Shown in pieces: positions 1-11,301 of a stretch of DNA of 64,000 nt. The position numbers and the translations under genes were made by a program. The stretch's first letter is position 1; each line of letters opens with the position of its first letter. The notes beneath the pieces were generated by a model, which had not been told where the DNA came from, did no database searches, and worked only from the letters and a program-made list of their open reading frames with translations. Where the stretch lies: positions 102,847 to 166,846 of the forward strand of contig JAKMXF010000304.1 of assembly GCA_024704765.1 (NCBI GenBank), in the 5' to 3' direction. The stretch is from Oopsacas minuta. Its lineage: Eukaryota > Porifera > Hexactinellida > Lyssacinosida > Leucopsacidae.

Positions 1-182
1 CCGTTTTCTCATGAAATGCCTCTAATAGTTCTTGTGAATATGTCCGAAAGAAAGCTACTTTAATGTAGTAGTATTTTCTGATATAGGGCGAAATTGATGT
101 GGCATAATCCCAACATTACATCACCAAAACCACAATCTTCGTTATTGGCTGATAATCTGTGGGAATCTGAGTTATGAAACTA

Positions 183-556
183 CGAATCATACAGTACTAG
201 TATGCTTCGCTTGCTAGGTCGCTGCGCAACAGATTAATGCTAATTTTGCTATTTAATCCTTCAGGTTGGCTTAAGGGTTAAATAACTAAATTTCTTGATG
301 GTTTGAGACGTTACCCGATCGAGTATTTCCTCGGCACTATGTGCCTCGATGATAATTTGTTTGGAAATGTTTAATTTTTCTTATCCATGGTTCATCTAAA
401 TTCCATTATAATGACCTTCTGATACTGGAGCTGCTACGTGGCTTTTGGCTAGTAAGACGGGACCTTTATGCCTCAGGTATTTCTTCAATCAATTCTGGCA
501 TATAACCATATATATTCACATATATAGATTAATCGCGTTTTAATAGATTCGATACG
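183..556. repeat. R1 dispersed repeat, copy 1
   Basis: This stretch shares a series of blocks (CTTGCTAGGTCGCTGCGC near its left end, a TTTCTTGATG block, and an end rich in ATATAGATTAAT followed by TTTTAATAG) with 30,679-34,157 and with the pieces at 49,230-49,412 and 55,381-55,480. It carries no reading frame of note. Its right end matches, as an inverted repeat, the left end of the copy at 30.7 kb. It is useful because it shows what the uninterrupted site of the large element at 49.4 kb looks like. Superfamily unknown; the TCTATACTATT end could be Helitron-like or a short TIR. Confidence 0.55.
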
Positions 557-1016
557 TGGTTGTATATCTAGCCCCTTACAATGTCTAACCCTGCTTCCTA
601 TATATAGCACCGATTATGAAATATTTGTGATATACAACGCCTATAATATATGTACCGTCATAAATATGCATTAAATTTTATTTTATTGGTGATATCTACC
701 TTTAGTATTTAACTTTAAGTGCTTAGGTATCTGTCTTACTTGTTTATATAACTGGCTGCTTCATAACTCCTAAACCCACAGATTCCCTGCTGATATACGA
801 AGGTCGTGGTATTGGTGATGTATTATTGGGATGACGTACACCTATTTCACTTTATCTCATAAATATTCCTCCAATCAAGTATCTTTCTTTCGGACCAGAG
901 GCAGATCCAGACCCGAACAGAGTTGGGAGAGGGGGACAAAGACTATCAAAAGGTTTTAGCCTCTTCAAGTTTCTGACAAAATATTCAGCATAGAATCTAA
1001 TAATGGCTCATAATAA
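557..1016. other. No recognisable feature
   Basis: AT-rich sequence with no long reading frame, no clear repeat and no RNA gene that I can support. Confidence 0.5.
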
Positions 1017-3293
1017 TCTATATTATTAAATCTCAATTGTTGTTTGTTTGTCTGTTTGTTTGTCATTTTGCAAGGAAAAGATTTACGGTATGCAGTTTTG
1101 ATATTGTCGCATAACTATGTATATATCGTATTTATCATGGAAGTAAATAGAATTCAATAAAACTTAACTAATTATATCGAAGATGGCGAATACGATTTTC
1201 ACAATTTTGGATTAATCATACATATGTAAATTTATTGTTGATTTTTTGAATATAAAGTAATCAAATTATCCAAATCTCAAAATGTACGTACAGGCTAGCT
1301 CTAAACGGCTACTCAGGGGTAACTAAGTATGCTAAATCCAAATTTCGCATTTTCAAGTTTCTCATATGTAAATTTATTGTTACTTTATGATTATAAAGTA
1401 AACACATTAGGTAAATTTCAGAATATATATTTGCAGGTTTCCTCAAAACGGCTACACAGGGTTGACAGAATACCCTGAACCAGAATTTCGCGTTTTCCAG
1501 TTACTCATATGTAAATATGTTGTTGTTTTATGAATATAAAGTAAGTAAATTTCAAAATTGAGGCAGAATCATACTTACAACGGCTATAATAGAAAAATCA
1601 AGTATGCTGAGCCCAAATATGTTACTCTAAACTACATATTGTGAATATTTGTTTGCTTTTAGGTATATAGGTAAACAAACTCCAAAATTGTGGTAGAATA
1701 ATACTTTCAACGACTATACAGGGGTAGTCGAGTATGCTGAGTCCGAATATGGTATTGTATAAACAACATCTATATTATTAAATCTCAATTATTTGTCCAT
1801 TGATATATAATTGTAATGTTGTTTTTATGAATGGGCTTGCTCTAAACGGCTACGGAGGGGTAACCTAGTACGCTGAATCCAGATTTTGCATTTTTAGGTT
1901 TCTCATATATAAATTTATTGTAGTTTTTATGAATATATAGGAATTAAATTAGCAAAATCTCAAAATTGACATGGGTACTGGCTCTCAACGGCTACACAGG
2001 GGGAGAATAATGAATACCTCGAGGCGCAATCGCTGAGTTCATCGCTAAGTGACGAGCCTGAGGCTCGTTTAATAAATATCCTCATATACGCAGATAGATA
2101 CGAAAACCATTAATATGAATGTGACAATACCAAAAATTATCGAACACTGTTCACATCATTCATAAAATGGATAAAAGGAGAGGCCTCAAGTCACCCGCTG
2201 CCTCCCCCCTTGTAACCGACACTATTTCGGACATATTCAAGAACTATTTGTAGCATTACAAGAGATAATACAAATGGGTTAAAATGATTCATTTAAGTAA
2301 CTCTATTTTGCGTATGAGGTCTGACGATGGACAGCTTTGAAATCCAAATATTTTGAATGCAACCAGACCAATCGGATCGCAAAATAGTCGAAAGCGAAAC
2401 TTATAGGGAATATTTCAATGAAGTATTTTCATTGAACATTTATATGTCGTATACATATCTTAAAACCCCGCCTGATGGAGAGAAAGTGATAAAATTTAAG
2501 GAATCAGGATAGTTGAAAAGGTGTGGAAATTTTTCAAACAGCAAAATTATTCTTGACTTGTGTTATTAATTACATGGAAATACTACTGATTATGCTATTG
2601 TCCCGTTTCCAGAAGTGCAACTGAATATCTTGATGCCAATTTGGAAATCTACTAAGTCGATTTATCTTATATGACTACATTTTAATGAATATCTTCAGTG
2701 CAGTATCTATTACCCCTATATGACCATTTTGCCATACTGTAGATTGTTCTGACGCTGTTATGAAATGTTCATATATTGTATTATTGATTGCACTACTGCC
2801 TCTGGGCCATTATTCTTAGTATTATCTAAGTATGGGAACTCGAGTATACAATTGCTCTCAAACACTTAATGTGTAATCATGTACTCTTTTTGGGATTTCG
2901 AAATTTCAAGTTTCTCATCTGCAAATTTATAGTTATTTTTATGAATATTTAGTAAGCAAATACTTGAAATTCCAAAATATACTTAGAGACTTGATCTTAA
3001 CAGATATATAGGGGTAATCAAGTACACTTAATCCGAAAATGATATTTTCAAATTGTGAATATTAGTAATTTTCTTGGTGTATATTGTAAACAATTTCAAT
3101 TCATCTTAGGAACTTGTTTTCAACTGTTATAATGTGGTAATCGTGTACGTTTATTCCAAATATGAATTTATCACCAGCGCATTGTGAATATGTTGCTGCT
3201 TCTTTACTTTGCTTAAATCAAGGCACAAAGTGCCAAACCCCAAACAAACAAAGTGTTCGCAAGGCGAGCATCGCAAGTGAGCAAGTATGCTAG
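1017..3293 (+). mobile_element. Non-autonomous Helitron-like element
   Basis: The left end is an A followed by TCTATATTATTAAATCTC at 1,017 and the right end is ...GCTAG followed by T at 3,290-3,294, which is the A|TC...CTAG|T arrangement of Helitrons. Short hairpin-prone sequence (GGCAC AAA GTGCC near 3,225, then TTCGCAAGGCGAG) precedes the CTAG. There is no target duplication, as expected. No Rep/helicase gene is present, so it would be non-autonomous. The interior carries about 140-bp tandem repeats. A second copy of the same left end lies inside at 1,769. The shorter element at 9,381-9,760 shares the interior repeat motif and the CTAG end. Confidence 0.6.
1219..1990. repeat. About 140-bp tandem repeats inside the Helitron-like element
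   Basis: Units begin with CATATGTAAATTTATTGTT or close variants at about 1,219, 1,362 and 1,506, then recur in more degenerate form to about 1,990. Each unit contains a 'gaatataaagtaa' block, an 'aacggctac..aggggtaa' block and a 'tatgctgaatcc' block. Diverged units reappear near 2,910-3,150 and at 9,520-9,680. Internal minisatellites are common in non-autonomous Helitrons. Confidence 0.7.
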
Positions 3294-3436
3294 TTCTTTA
3301 TACAATACCTAAATATTATGTGCAATAGAAAACCTATATAACATAGCATTTATACTATGTAGAAAACTAATTTTGTCTTAAATCCAATATTTGTAATTAC
3401 CAAGTCATATATCTTAATTTAGTATTCAGCTTAGAT

Positions 3437-5158
3437 TCCTAATGGAATTCTGGAGATACCCAATTATCAGATGCATGTTTCAAGTCAGGAATTTCGTCAT
3501 ATTCGATGATATATGGATAATTGCCATGATAAAGTTATAAGGTTCCAGAGTTATCGTATTGACCGTGGATGACACATTTCTGCAAATATTCACCTATAAC
3601 TTGACAACCATTAATATTATGGCCAATCGTCTTACAAACATATGGTATATATCCGACTTCCCATGCCCTTATAATACGTTTTGACATGATATTTCTGACA
3701 ATTTTGATGCAATCTTCAAAACGACCATTTATAGTATCGTTGATGACTGTGCAGTAATCAAGATATGATATCAAAATGAGGTATTAAGGTATGGGAAGAC
3801 GGGCACAGTGGGTAAATAAGTGAAAATAGGGTAAAAAATTGATGTACTCAAATCCGAATATTTTGTTTTAACTAAATTCCTTACTCCCTAAAACCTAGGC
3901 AGCCAAATTTAGAGACTTCAATGTGTTGAGTAATTTTGCTCCAACAGAATGTATATTTATGAGGTCAAAAATAGCATTTAATATTTGTAGTAACCACACA
4001 AGTGTAATTGTGGTAAAAATGCTAGACTAGTGACAGTAAGCAAAAATTGCTATTTCAATGCAAAGTATATGCACTTAGATGTATTTCTTTCATGTATCAG
4101 ACCTTGGTTCTTAGTAGACTAAAGAAATTTTGCAAAATACTTTCTATTAGTTTCCCGCCTGTTCGGACGAATTTTATTTTGTAGATATAGTGTTGAAATA
4201 TATCGTGGGCAAATGATTTTAAGTTTTTAAATTAATGCTAAATCCATTAGCTCAAATTTAACATAATTTCCAGGGGGCCCGAAATAAAGCGACGGTGACG
4301 ATTTTTCAAATTCTATCTAGGCCTCTTGATATTTTTTGAAATTTCACATTTTTCCTAAATTTTCATTATTTTTTCTTAAAATACATTACAGAAATAATGA
4401 ATAACTGAAGCTTTCGACTTTCTCTGCTCTCAACCATCAGTTAGAGTGGCATATGCTCACTAGATAATTGTTTTAAATCACTTCTTTTAGTTTCTTTTTA
4501 CTGATAGTAGACGATAGAGACTATATAATTTGGATTATTCAATCTAACAACATGAAATATGTTATTGTAACTCAAGTGGCTAGGGATTGTTTTAAATTGT
4601 TAGTTTGCGAATATGTACATCGTTCTAACTTCACTATACTACAATAGATTAGGGTGGAATTTCACACAGGAAACTAGAGGGTTCTTTTATCTCCATTGTT
4701 TGAAGAATAATTTTTAAGCGCAACATGGGTTACGAACATTATCAACTTATGCGACCATAAATTTCATATCTACAAATTTGTCAGAAATCAAGTCTAAATC
4801 GTGTTAAATACCATTTATACATCAAATTTATTGTTTCCAATCGATTTTTTAGCATCGTTTTACTTTAAGCGAAATATTCGCTTATGTAGCTATTATATAC
4901 ATGCCTATTTGGACTAAAGCACCCATTTGTGCCCACTGTTACGGGTATATGTCATATGTTGCAAGATGATTGGCCATAACATTTAAGGTTCTCAAGTTAC
5001 AGGTGAATATTAGCAGAAATGTGTAATCCATGGTCCTTACTATAACCCTGAAACCTGAGAACTTTAATATGGCAATTATCTATACACAACATCGAATATG
5101 AGGAAATTCCTGACTTGAAACATGCATCTGTCAAATTGTATCTCCAGAATTCCTATGG
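3437..5158. mobile_element. Inverted-repeat element with a nested repeat
   Basis: The left arm (about 3,437-3,690) and right arm (about 4,900-5,158) are inverted repeats of roughly 80 percent identity by eye; both contain GGAATTCTGGAGATAC and ATGCATGTTTCAAGTCAGGA in opposite orientations. The R2 repeat (3,813-4,347) lies between the arms. No transposase frame is visible. A short minus-strand reading frame at 3,535-3,774 lies within the left arm and is probably incidental. A diverged relative occurs at 27,690-27,880. Confidence 0.6.
3813..4347. repeat. R2 dispersed repeat, copy 1
   Basis: About 535 bp that recurs in the same orientation at 56,056-56,590 with high identity (roughly 93 percent by eye). 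Both copies start near GTGAAAATAGGGTAAAA and stop at TTTTTTGAAATTTCAC, after which the sequences diverge at once. The sharp edges indicate a transposed unit. The ends share only a GTGAAA hexamer in inverted orientation, so no superfamily can be assigned. No coding capacity is seen. Confidence 0.7.
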
Positions 5159-7957
5159 CCCAAAAGGTAGAGGGCTGAGCATCCTTAGTAATGATTAGTT
5201 GGAAATAGACCCTAGCCTCCATGGTTCCGCCACTATTATTGATTCTATATGATTCAGAAATATTCTGGCAGTAAGCCCACAGACCACCCTTTTGATAGGT
5301 CGCACTGATCCACCCAGGATGGCTGTAGCACTTTTTATGACTTTACTACGGCCCTGATTTTGAGTATTTGATAGTGTTGAGAATTTGAATAACGCTGTTA
5401 TTCAGGGGCTCTGATCGTGCAAATTTCTGCAACTTCTTAGCAGATGGTAATCCAGATCTACCATTGTTGACGTCCAGAAATTGTAGGGGGAGAAGCTCAA
5501 AATGCAACAAATTTGGGAGTTTCAATTTATTCCAACATTTTACCAAAGTTTGCATTGGCCATGCCTAAAGATTGTCACATTTTCCTCTTCAGCAATGAAT
5601 ACACGATCAGTCACTGGGAAGATAATATTTTATTGTTCATCTAAAAATAGCTTTAGCGAAACTCCATGTTGAGATATGAGCAATTGAAATGCATACTTTG
5701 ATACCATATTCCTATGTGTCTTTTATACATACTTAGCCGAATACACCTTTCAGCACCTTTTTGATGTCGTAAGTCACGTATGTTCTTAGCAGTATTCGGT
5801 TAATAGAAAGAAGCAAAGTCGATGTCTCTGGTATATTTTTCCAAGACATCAATATGAAATCGGCCCGTGTTTGACTTTTAGCTAAACACCAGCTATTAGG
5901 ACATGTATTCTTTTTTCCCAAAATTGTGTTAGAAATATATTGTTGATATTTGTAACTGGGACTAGGGTGATTCTTAGAATAAAATTCAAGTCCTGAGTAT
6001 AATACCGGAGTTCCGCTGGTATTTTTCCAGTTTTGAATTCAGAATGCTGACTGTATTATATTTAGTTTAATTTATCAAATTCTCATCTGAATAGCATTTT
6101 TAAGTCAGAAATGAAAACAATGCTATTCATTAATTTCTAAATTTCAATGAAACTTTTCGAATTTTCAGTCAACCAGGATTTTTTGAATAAATTTGTATCA
6201 AGTAGGATTACTTTTTTTGATTTGGTAAGGGATTTCCGTCAAACTGATAGGGCGAGCCCCTCTCAGTTTGTAAATGAGGACGGCCTTGCTGAAGTATATA
6301 TCTTTGTTTTCGCAAAGCTGCAAAATGATGTCTAAAAGTTCTCTAATCACTGTTTCATTTCACAGCAATATTCAAAGTTACTCCAACTGATTACGGCTTA
6401 AGTTTTACATTGGTAATGAAAAGGATCAATAAAACTTTCCACTTCGTTTTAACCACTCTATCACCAAAATGGCATTTTATCACCTTTTTACGTCATGAAA
6501 TCATACATTTTCCCTGCATTAATCGGCTAAGCTCTATAATACATATTACTCGAGATATATGATATATCATTTTCAGTCGGCCTTCTCGTTCTCAAGGCTT
6601 CTTGGGGTATATTTGGCTGTATATTCATTAGACCATGTTGGTATGAATATGAAACTTCAACCTAGTCAACGAGGTTTGCTCTAAACAATTTGAAATTGTC
6701 ATAATGTGGTAATACAGACATGTAAAATTCATATATCAGAATCGAACCATCTCCTTTGAATTCTATGCAATCTGCAATTGATGATTTATTAGCTCATTAT
6801 CTAATTAATTTGCAAATTATTGTTAGAATATATCTAATTGGAAATTGAATCATCGAGTCAGTTATGACAATGTTAACTAAGATAGATAAATAGTAGTTTC
6901 AGGTATATTATGTATGCATATTTAAATATTCGCAGTATTTCAAGATTGACAATTGTACATTTATTGGTTTACAATTCGGTTAGTGTAGATACCTGGGTTC
7001 TAAGGTATTTATCTCTTAGTTTGGTTCATCCAACGAGCCTGAAAATATGCTAGATATTCACAGACGAATAGTTACGAAATCTCCTACACAGTAGTTCAAA
7101 GTTTGGGGCAAGCAGTCTTACGCTCATCTAATACAATTGTGTATGCATTCAAGGTTCTACTACAGTAAGTGGTCAGCAGTGGCGTGGACAAGGTGGCACA
7201 TTTGCGCCACCTGTATTTTCTTTACGCTTGTAATGCATCATACGTTTTTCGTTGCCACAGATACCACACCACCACATGTCCCAATCAATGAGCTGTCACT
7301 ATGTGCCAAGGCTTGATAAGCCACTGGGGTTCAGCGTCCAAGATTTGGACAAGAAACCCTATGGTTACGGATTCGGGGCGCGAACTTTGTATTACGGTAT
7401 CGGCAATTTCTAAAGTATATGCCATTATACATGTTTATCGTTTTCCAGCTCGTTGTACGGGCCAATCTAAGAGATAATAACAGTAAACCCCGATGTATCT
7501 AGTGTAGATTCCGAATTAGGCATGAAAGAGCGGCAAAAGTCCTCCCATTGAAGTAACATTAAAGTTCGGGACATATCACCCAGTTACTTTTAAAGAAGGA
7601 CAATTGTCTAAGACCTATACATTGTCATATATGCTAACAATATGTAGTTCTATTTCTGGACAACAATTAGGCCCGAGTACCTCCCCAATAAGAAGATATT
7701 AACGTTTGATGTGGGGTCTGCAAAAATAGTCTAAAAACCGGAGTCCGCAGGGTTAGGGTGTGATATCATTCGAATTATTCGTTCATTCATTCCAAATGTG
7801 GTCCAGATTTCAGATAACATTGTATAAATACTTCCCTTACATTTCAGAGCATAAGAATCAGTCTTTCTTAAAAAGTATCTGGCCCGTATGGCGAAAAACA
7901 TCGTTTTGAGATAATTGAAGTAAAAGATTCATATAATATCTTTTGTGAATATATACA
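5159..7957. other. Largely unassigned AT-rich stretch
   Basis: I see no gene with recognisable homology. A 69-codon minus-strand frame at 5,346-5,555 has a protein-like composition (blocks of Leu/Pro and Lys) and sits in slightly higher GC, but resembles no family I know. A 62-codon plus-strand frame at 6,147-6,335 is equally anonymous. At 7,185-7,245 there are GTGGCACA / TGTGCCAC-type short inverted motifs. Confidence 0.4.
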
Positions 7958-8897
7958 TACAGTGGAAGCCGCTTAATCGGGACTCGGATAATCGGGATAT
8001 CCGCTTAAACTGGACAATGGTTGGGAACAGATTTTCGCTTAGAAAAATCGTCGGATAATTGGGACATTGAATCGGTTGATCGGGACTTTTTATCCCGATA
8101 CCTAATTTTTGAAAGTTCATAATCGGTTATTCAGGATTTCTTATCCCGATTAACCGGATATGAATTATATTCGCTTAATTTGGAGTTCTATCCCAATTTT
8201 ACGATTCTATATTCATTCAGAATCATTGTAAAATGGTCTGTTTTAAAATAGGAATTTGAATATTATCTACAACCATAACAATACAACACCGATGTGATTA
8301 CCATTTACTATACCAAGATTATTAACTTTGTTCACTCGCCTCAGGTTCCATTGCTATTCCACCATGTAAAATTCCCTCAATAATGACCAGACTGTTGGAT
8401 AGCCAAACGTTTTGCATGGTTGCAGTAATAAGCACATGCATTATTATTTAATCTTTATTTTCTTACTTTCTAAGTATATAGCGTAACGATATCCTTACTA
8501 CAACCAATTCTCTACTAGACCTAGATAAATCAAGATTAGTAGTATAGGAATAAGATATATCTGGTCATGTGACAATGAAAAACTAGTTTTGAATACTTAA
8601 ACAATCATAACACTGATATATAACATTTTTGATGATCTTCTTTCTCTATAATTTTTGCATAGTGTAGATATATATTGGGAATATTATGTATGTTTTTCAT
8701 TCTCAAGGGTACTAAAAGTAAGAAATTTCTATTTTAGTTATGTCGGTCATTTAATTGACTACATGGTCAAAATATTTCTAAATTCAATTCCACACATCAC
8801 CCTTATCCAATTTATTTGCTTTTAATTGCTTATACGTTGTAAATTGCCTCTAATAATAGTTATAGTCTGTTTAATTCCACTCGACATTTAGTTTTGC

Positions 8898-9380
8898 TTG
8901 TTCATTTTATTGTTTATGGCTTCTTGGGTTTGTAACTATTCTCCTGAAAAGTTTTGTTATATTTGTGGGAGGTATACTACAACTGACCAACGGCAAAATA
9001 TCACAAATCCTGTAGTACGCTGTTATTCGCATATTTTGGATGATCTTGGGGATCAAGATAAGCCGTGGGCTCCACACAACGCCTGTAAGACATGCGTTGA
9101 GAACTTACGCTTGTGGTATGCTGGGAAGAGAAAGAAATGCCATTTGCGTTTCTAATGCTATGGAGAGAACCAATTTGTCATCTTTCGGAATGTTATTTCT
9201 GTATGACGAAAATTGATAGTATCACAAAAATGAATGAACCCAGTATTGTGTACCCAGACGTACCGTCCGACATTGGGCCAGTTCCACATTCAGAGAACCT
9301 ACCTGTACTAGTTCAATTGGAAATATTGGACATTAGCAGTGACAATGATAGTAGTGGTGATACTATCATTGTCACTGCTA
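8898..9380 (+). pseudogene. 5' fragment of gene-B family (zinc-finger N-terminus)
   Basis: The first frame (8,898-9,155) contains FCYICG, then GDQDK.WAPH..C..C, a cysteine/histidine cluster, and is followed after a frame change near 9,130 by a second frame that continues with MLWREP, CYFC and a YPD..S block. The same order of motifs is seen in the gene at 53.0-54.7 kb (FCYVCG, GDQDKSWAPH, MVWREQ, CYFC, YPDLDSAR), so this is the N-terminal part of the same family. It is cut off at 9,380, where a hairpin and then the Helitron begin; no later domain is present in the 2.1-kb pogo-like element. The family is widespread in invertebrates but has no assigned function. Confidence 0.75.
9334..9380. repeat. 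20-bp perfect hairpin at gene-fragment/Helitron junction
   Basis: 9,334-9,353 is the exact reverse complement of 9,361-9,380, with a 7-nt loop. The left arm is coding sequence of the gene-B fragment; the right arm ends at the A that precedes the Helitron TC. It looks like a fold-back copy made when the junction formed. Confidence 0.85.
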
Positions 9381-9760
9381 TCTGTTTGTCTGTCTGTCCG
9401 TCCGTTTGTTTGTTGCTAAGGAAGCTGAAATGGAATGTGGAATTCGTATTTGCAAAAATGTTTGTATCTATATATCTATGGTGTTAATCAAGAAAATATA
9501 CAAATTTCATAAACTTGACTAAAGGTTAGCGAATATGCTGAATCCGAATCACACATGGATTTGTCATATACAAATTTTAGTTGTTTATATGAATATTAAG
9601 TAAACAATATCCTGGAAACGTGGTTTCAACGGTTATTGTGGGGTAATCGGGACGCTGAGTCCGAATATCACACAAACTAATAGTCAAAGCGAGGGCCGAA
9701 GGCCGAGTACGGACACGAAGTGTTAGAATCCGCGTAGCGCAAGGAAGCGTAGTGCCCTAG
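9381..9760 (+). mobile_element. Small non-autonomous Helitron-like element
   Basis: The left end is A|TCTGTTTGTCTGTCTGTC and the right end ...GCCCTAG|T. GGCC GAA GGCC and other short palindromes lie before the CTAG. The interior shares 'tatgctgaatccgaat' and 'gaatattaagtaaac' blocks with the repeats of the 1,017-3,293 element. It has no coding capacity. It interrupts the gene-B fragment inside the pogo-like element. Confidence 0.55.
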
Positions 9761-10129
9761 TAATAGTTAATATTAATATGATTTAGTAGGTAATAAACAT
9801 AAATGTAAGTTAATTTCATATATTTAATCGCTTATTGGTGCAATCTTCCAACCAAAAAATTATAAATTCTAAACCTGTCGTGAATACATACTGAACTAAT
9901 TCATAAACAGTCCCTTCAAATTATTCAATTTCAGCTATTTTTATTTAATCATCAAAAACTTTTTACAATTTTGTATATCAGTGTAATCGGTTAATCGAGA
10001 CAAGACATTGACTCCCGAGCTGTCCCGATTAAGCGGCTTCCACTGTATTAGATTGGTGTTACGTCCCGCTAGGACTCATTAAGTAAGCTATGCCTTGTCT
10101 TAGGACACCACCTTACTTTTGACATATAA

Positions 10130-10300
10130 CAAACAATAAAAATCAGTAAAAAGGTGTGATAATTTCCAATCAAGAGGGAGGGGTAAATAAATCAGCTGAG
10201 AAAATTCCTATCGACAAAAGTGAGTTCTGCTTAAGGATTCGAACCCATGACCTGCTCCTTGGTGGGAAGTAGTTATTTCCACTATGCCAGCAGGACCCAT
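10130..10300 (-). mobile_element. tRNA-derived SINE-like element
   Basis: On the minus strand there is a perfect RNA polymerase III A box (TGGCATAGTGG, 10,279-10,289) and a perfect B box (GGTTCGAATCC, 10,235-10,245), 33 bp apart as in tRNA genes. The strand starts GGGTCCTGC. The 3' part does not pair to form an acceptor stem, so this is a tRNA-derived SINE or tRNA pseudogene and not a functional tRNA. The body seems to run toward lower coordinates into A/T-rich sequence; its exact 3' end is not clear. Confidence 0.55.
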
Positions 10301-11299
10301 AATAGAAATATATAATTATATACATTATTTAGGAGAATTATTTGCCAAGAATGTCAAATTGAAGGGAATTCGAAAATTTTACCAAAAATGGCTATTTTTA
10401 GAGGAAATGACGTCACAAATTGTCACATAACTCACTCTGGAATACTTGGATTTAAAAAATTTCAATGTAGGAATGATAACAATGCATGTGAGTATCTTTC
10501 TATATAATATACTCATACAAACAAATTTGGTTAAAAATGACCAAAATTTCGCAGCGCGTGTCCTTACACAAGATTTAATGGACCTTTTTTTGGATCGGGG
10601 ACACCATCACAATGGTGTAAATTTACTGCTTATGCATATCGAATTGTGCCAACAGAAATCTTTTTCAATTGACTAAGGCCTTGAGGCGCTTAACTAGTCC
10701 TTTTTGCCTATTGTGTAATTAGCCACTGCACTGGTACCCCAGAATCTCTCCTTGTGCTATGAAGGATTGATCGCTATTGAGATAGTCGATCTATATACAA
10801 TTTGTGCTTCTAAGTGCAGGTGACCGAGCTGTAGGTTGCATTATCGCAACCAATATTTAAATACGTGCTACTTGAATATAATCCGGGTCTCGACTGTAAT
10901 TTAGAATAAGCAAATATGTGGCTTTTTGTATTCATTAAACCTCTAAAATTTTAACTTATATATCATTTGCTGCAAATTTAGAGGATTTAAGCCTAGTCCG
11001 TGGCAGACTAAACTTTACGAAAGTAATGGCTGTGAAATTAGCAGAGTATTCAACTAGGGTAATTTCAATCCACTATTTAACTTACTTGTGGTTACCAGAT
11101 ATAATTACATTTCGTATCATTCGATGGAGGAGATTCAGAGGTTTTATGTTCCATAATATATTTTCCAAAAATACCATCATTTGATTTTTTTGTCATACAA
11201 TGCAGGGTTGATGATCCATCAAATACCACCATCTGAATTTTTACTAACTAATCTGAAATTTGGTCAACATACTGTTGAGACATGGCGGCTTATGCCATA
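10301..11299. other. No recognisable feature
   Basis: AT-rich, no supported gene. A 76-codon plus-strand frame at 10,446-10,676 resembles nothing I know. Confidence 0.45.
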
Positions 11300-11301
11300 T
11301 A

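Larger units (their letters stand above)
7960..10045. mobile_element. pogo/Tigger-like non-autonomous element
   Basis: Terminal inverted repeats begin CAGTGGAAGCCGCTTAATCGG on both sides and are flanked by TA. The ends continue with repeated 'cggataatcggga' motifs, the style of pogo/Tigger ends. The element is 2,086 bp, but its interior holds no pogo transposase. Instead it contains a fragment of the gene-B family (8,898-9,380) followed by a Helitron (9,381-9,760). This is either a captured gene fragment or an older insertion that decayed inside. Confidence 0.75.

Noticed and set aside
1219-1990. CRISPR-like array
   Set aside because: Repeats are about 140 bp, degenerate and lack short unique spacers; the sequence is a eukaryotic minisatellite inside a Helitron-like element.
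5346-5555. Small minus-strand gene
   Set aside because: 69 codons with protein-like look but no homology, start context or second copy to support it.
10204-10300. Functional tRNA gene on the minus strand
   Set aside because: A and B boxes are perfect, but the 3' half does not pair with the 5' half to form an acceptor stem, so a SINE or pseudo-tRNA is more likely.
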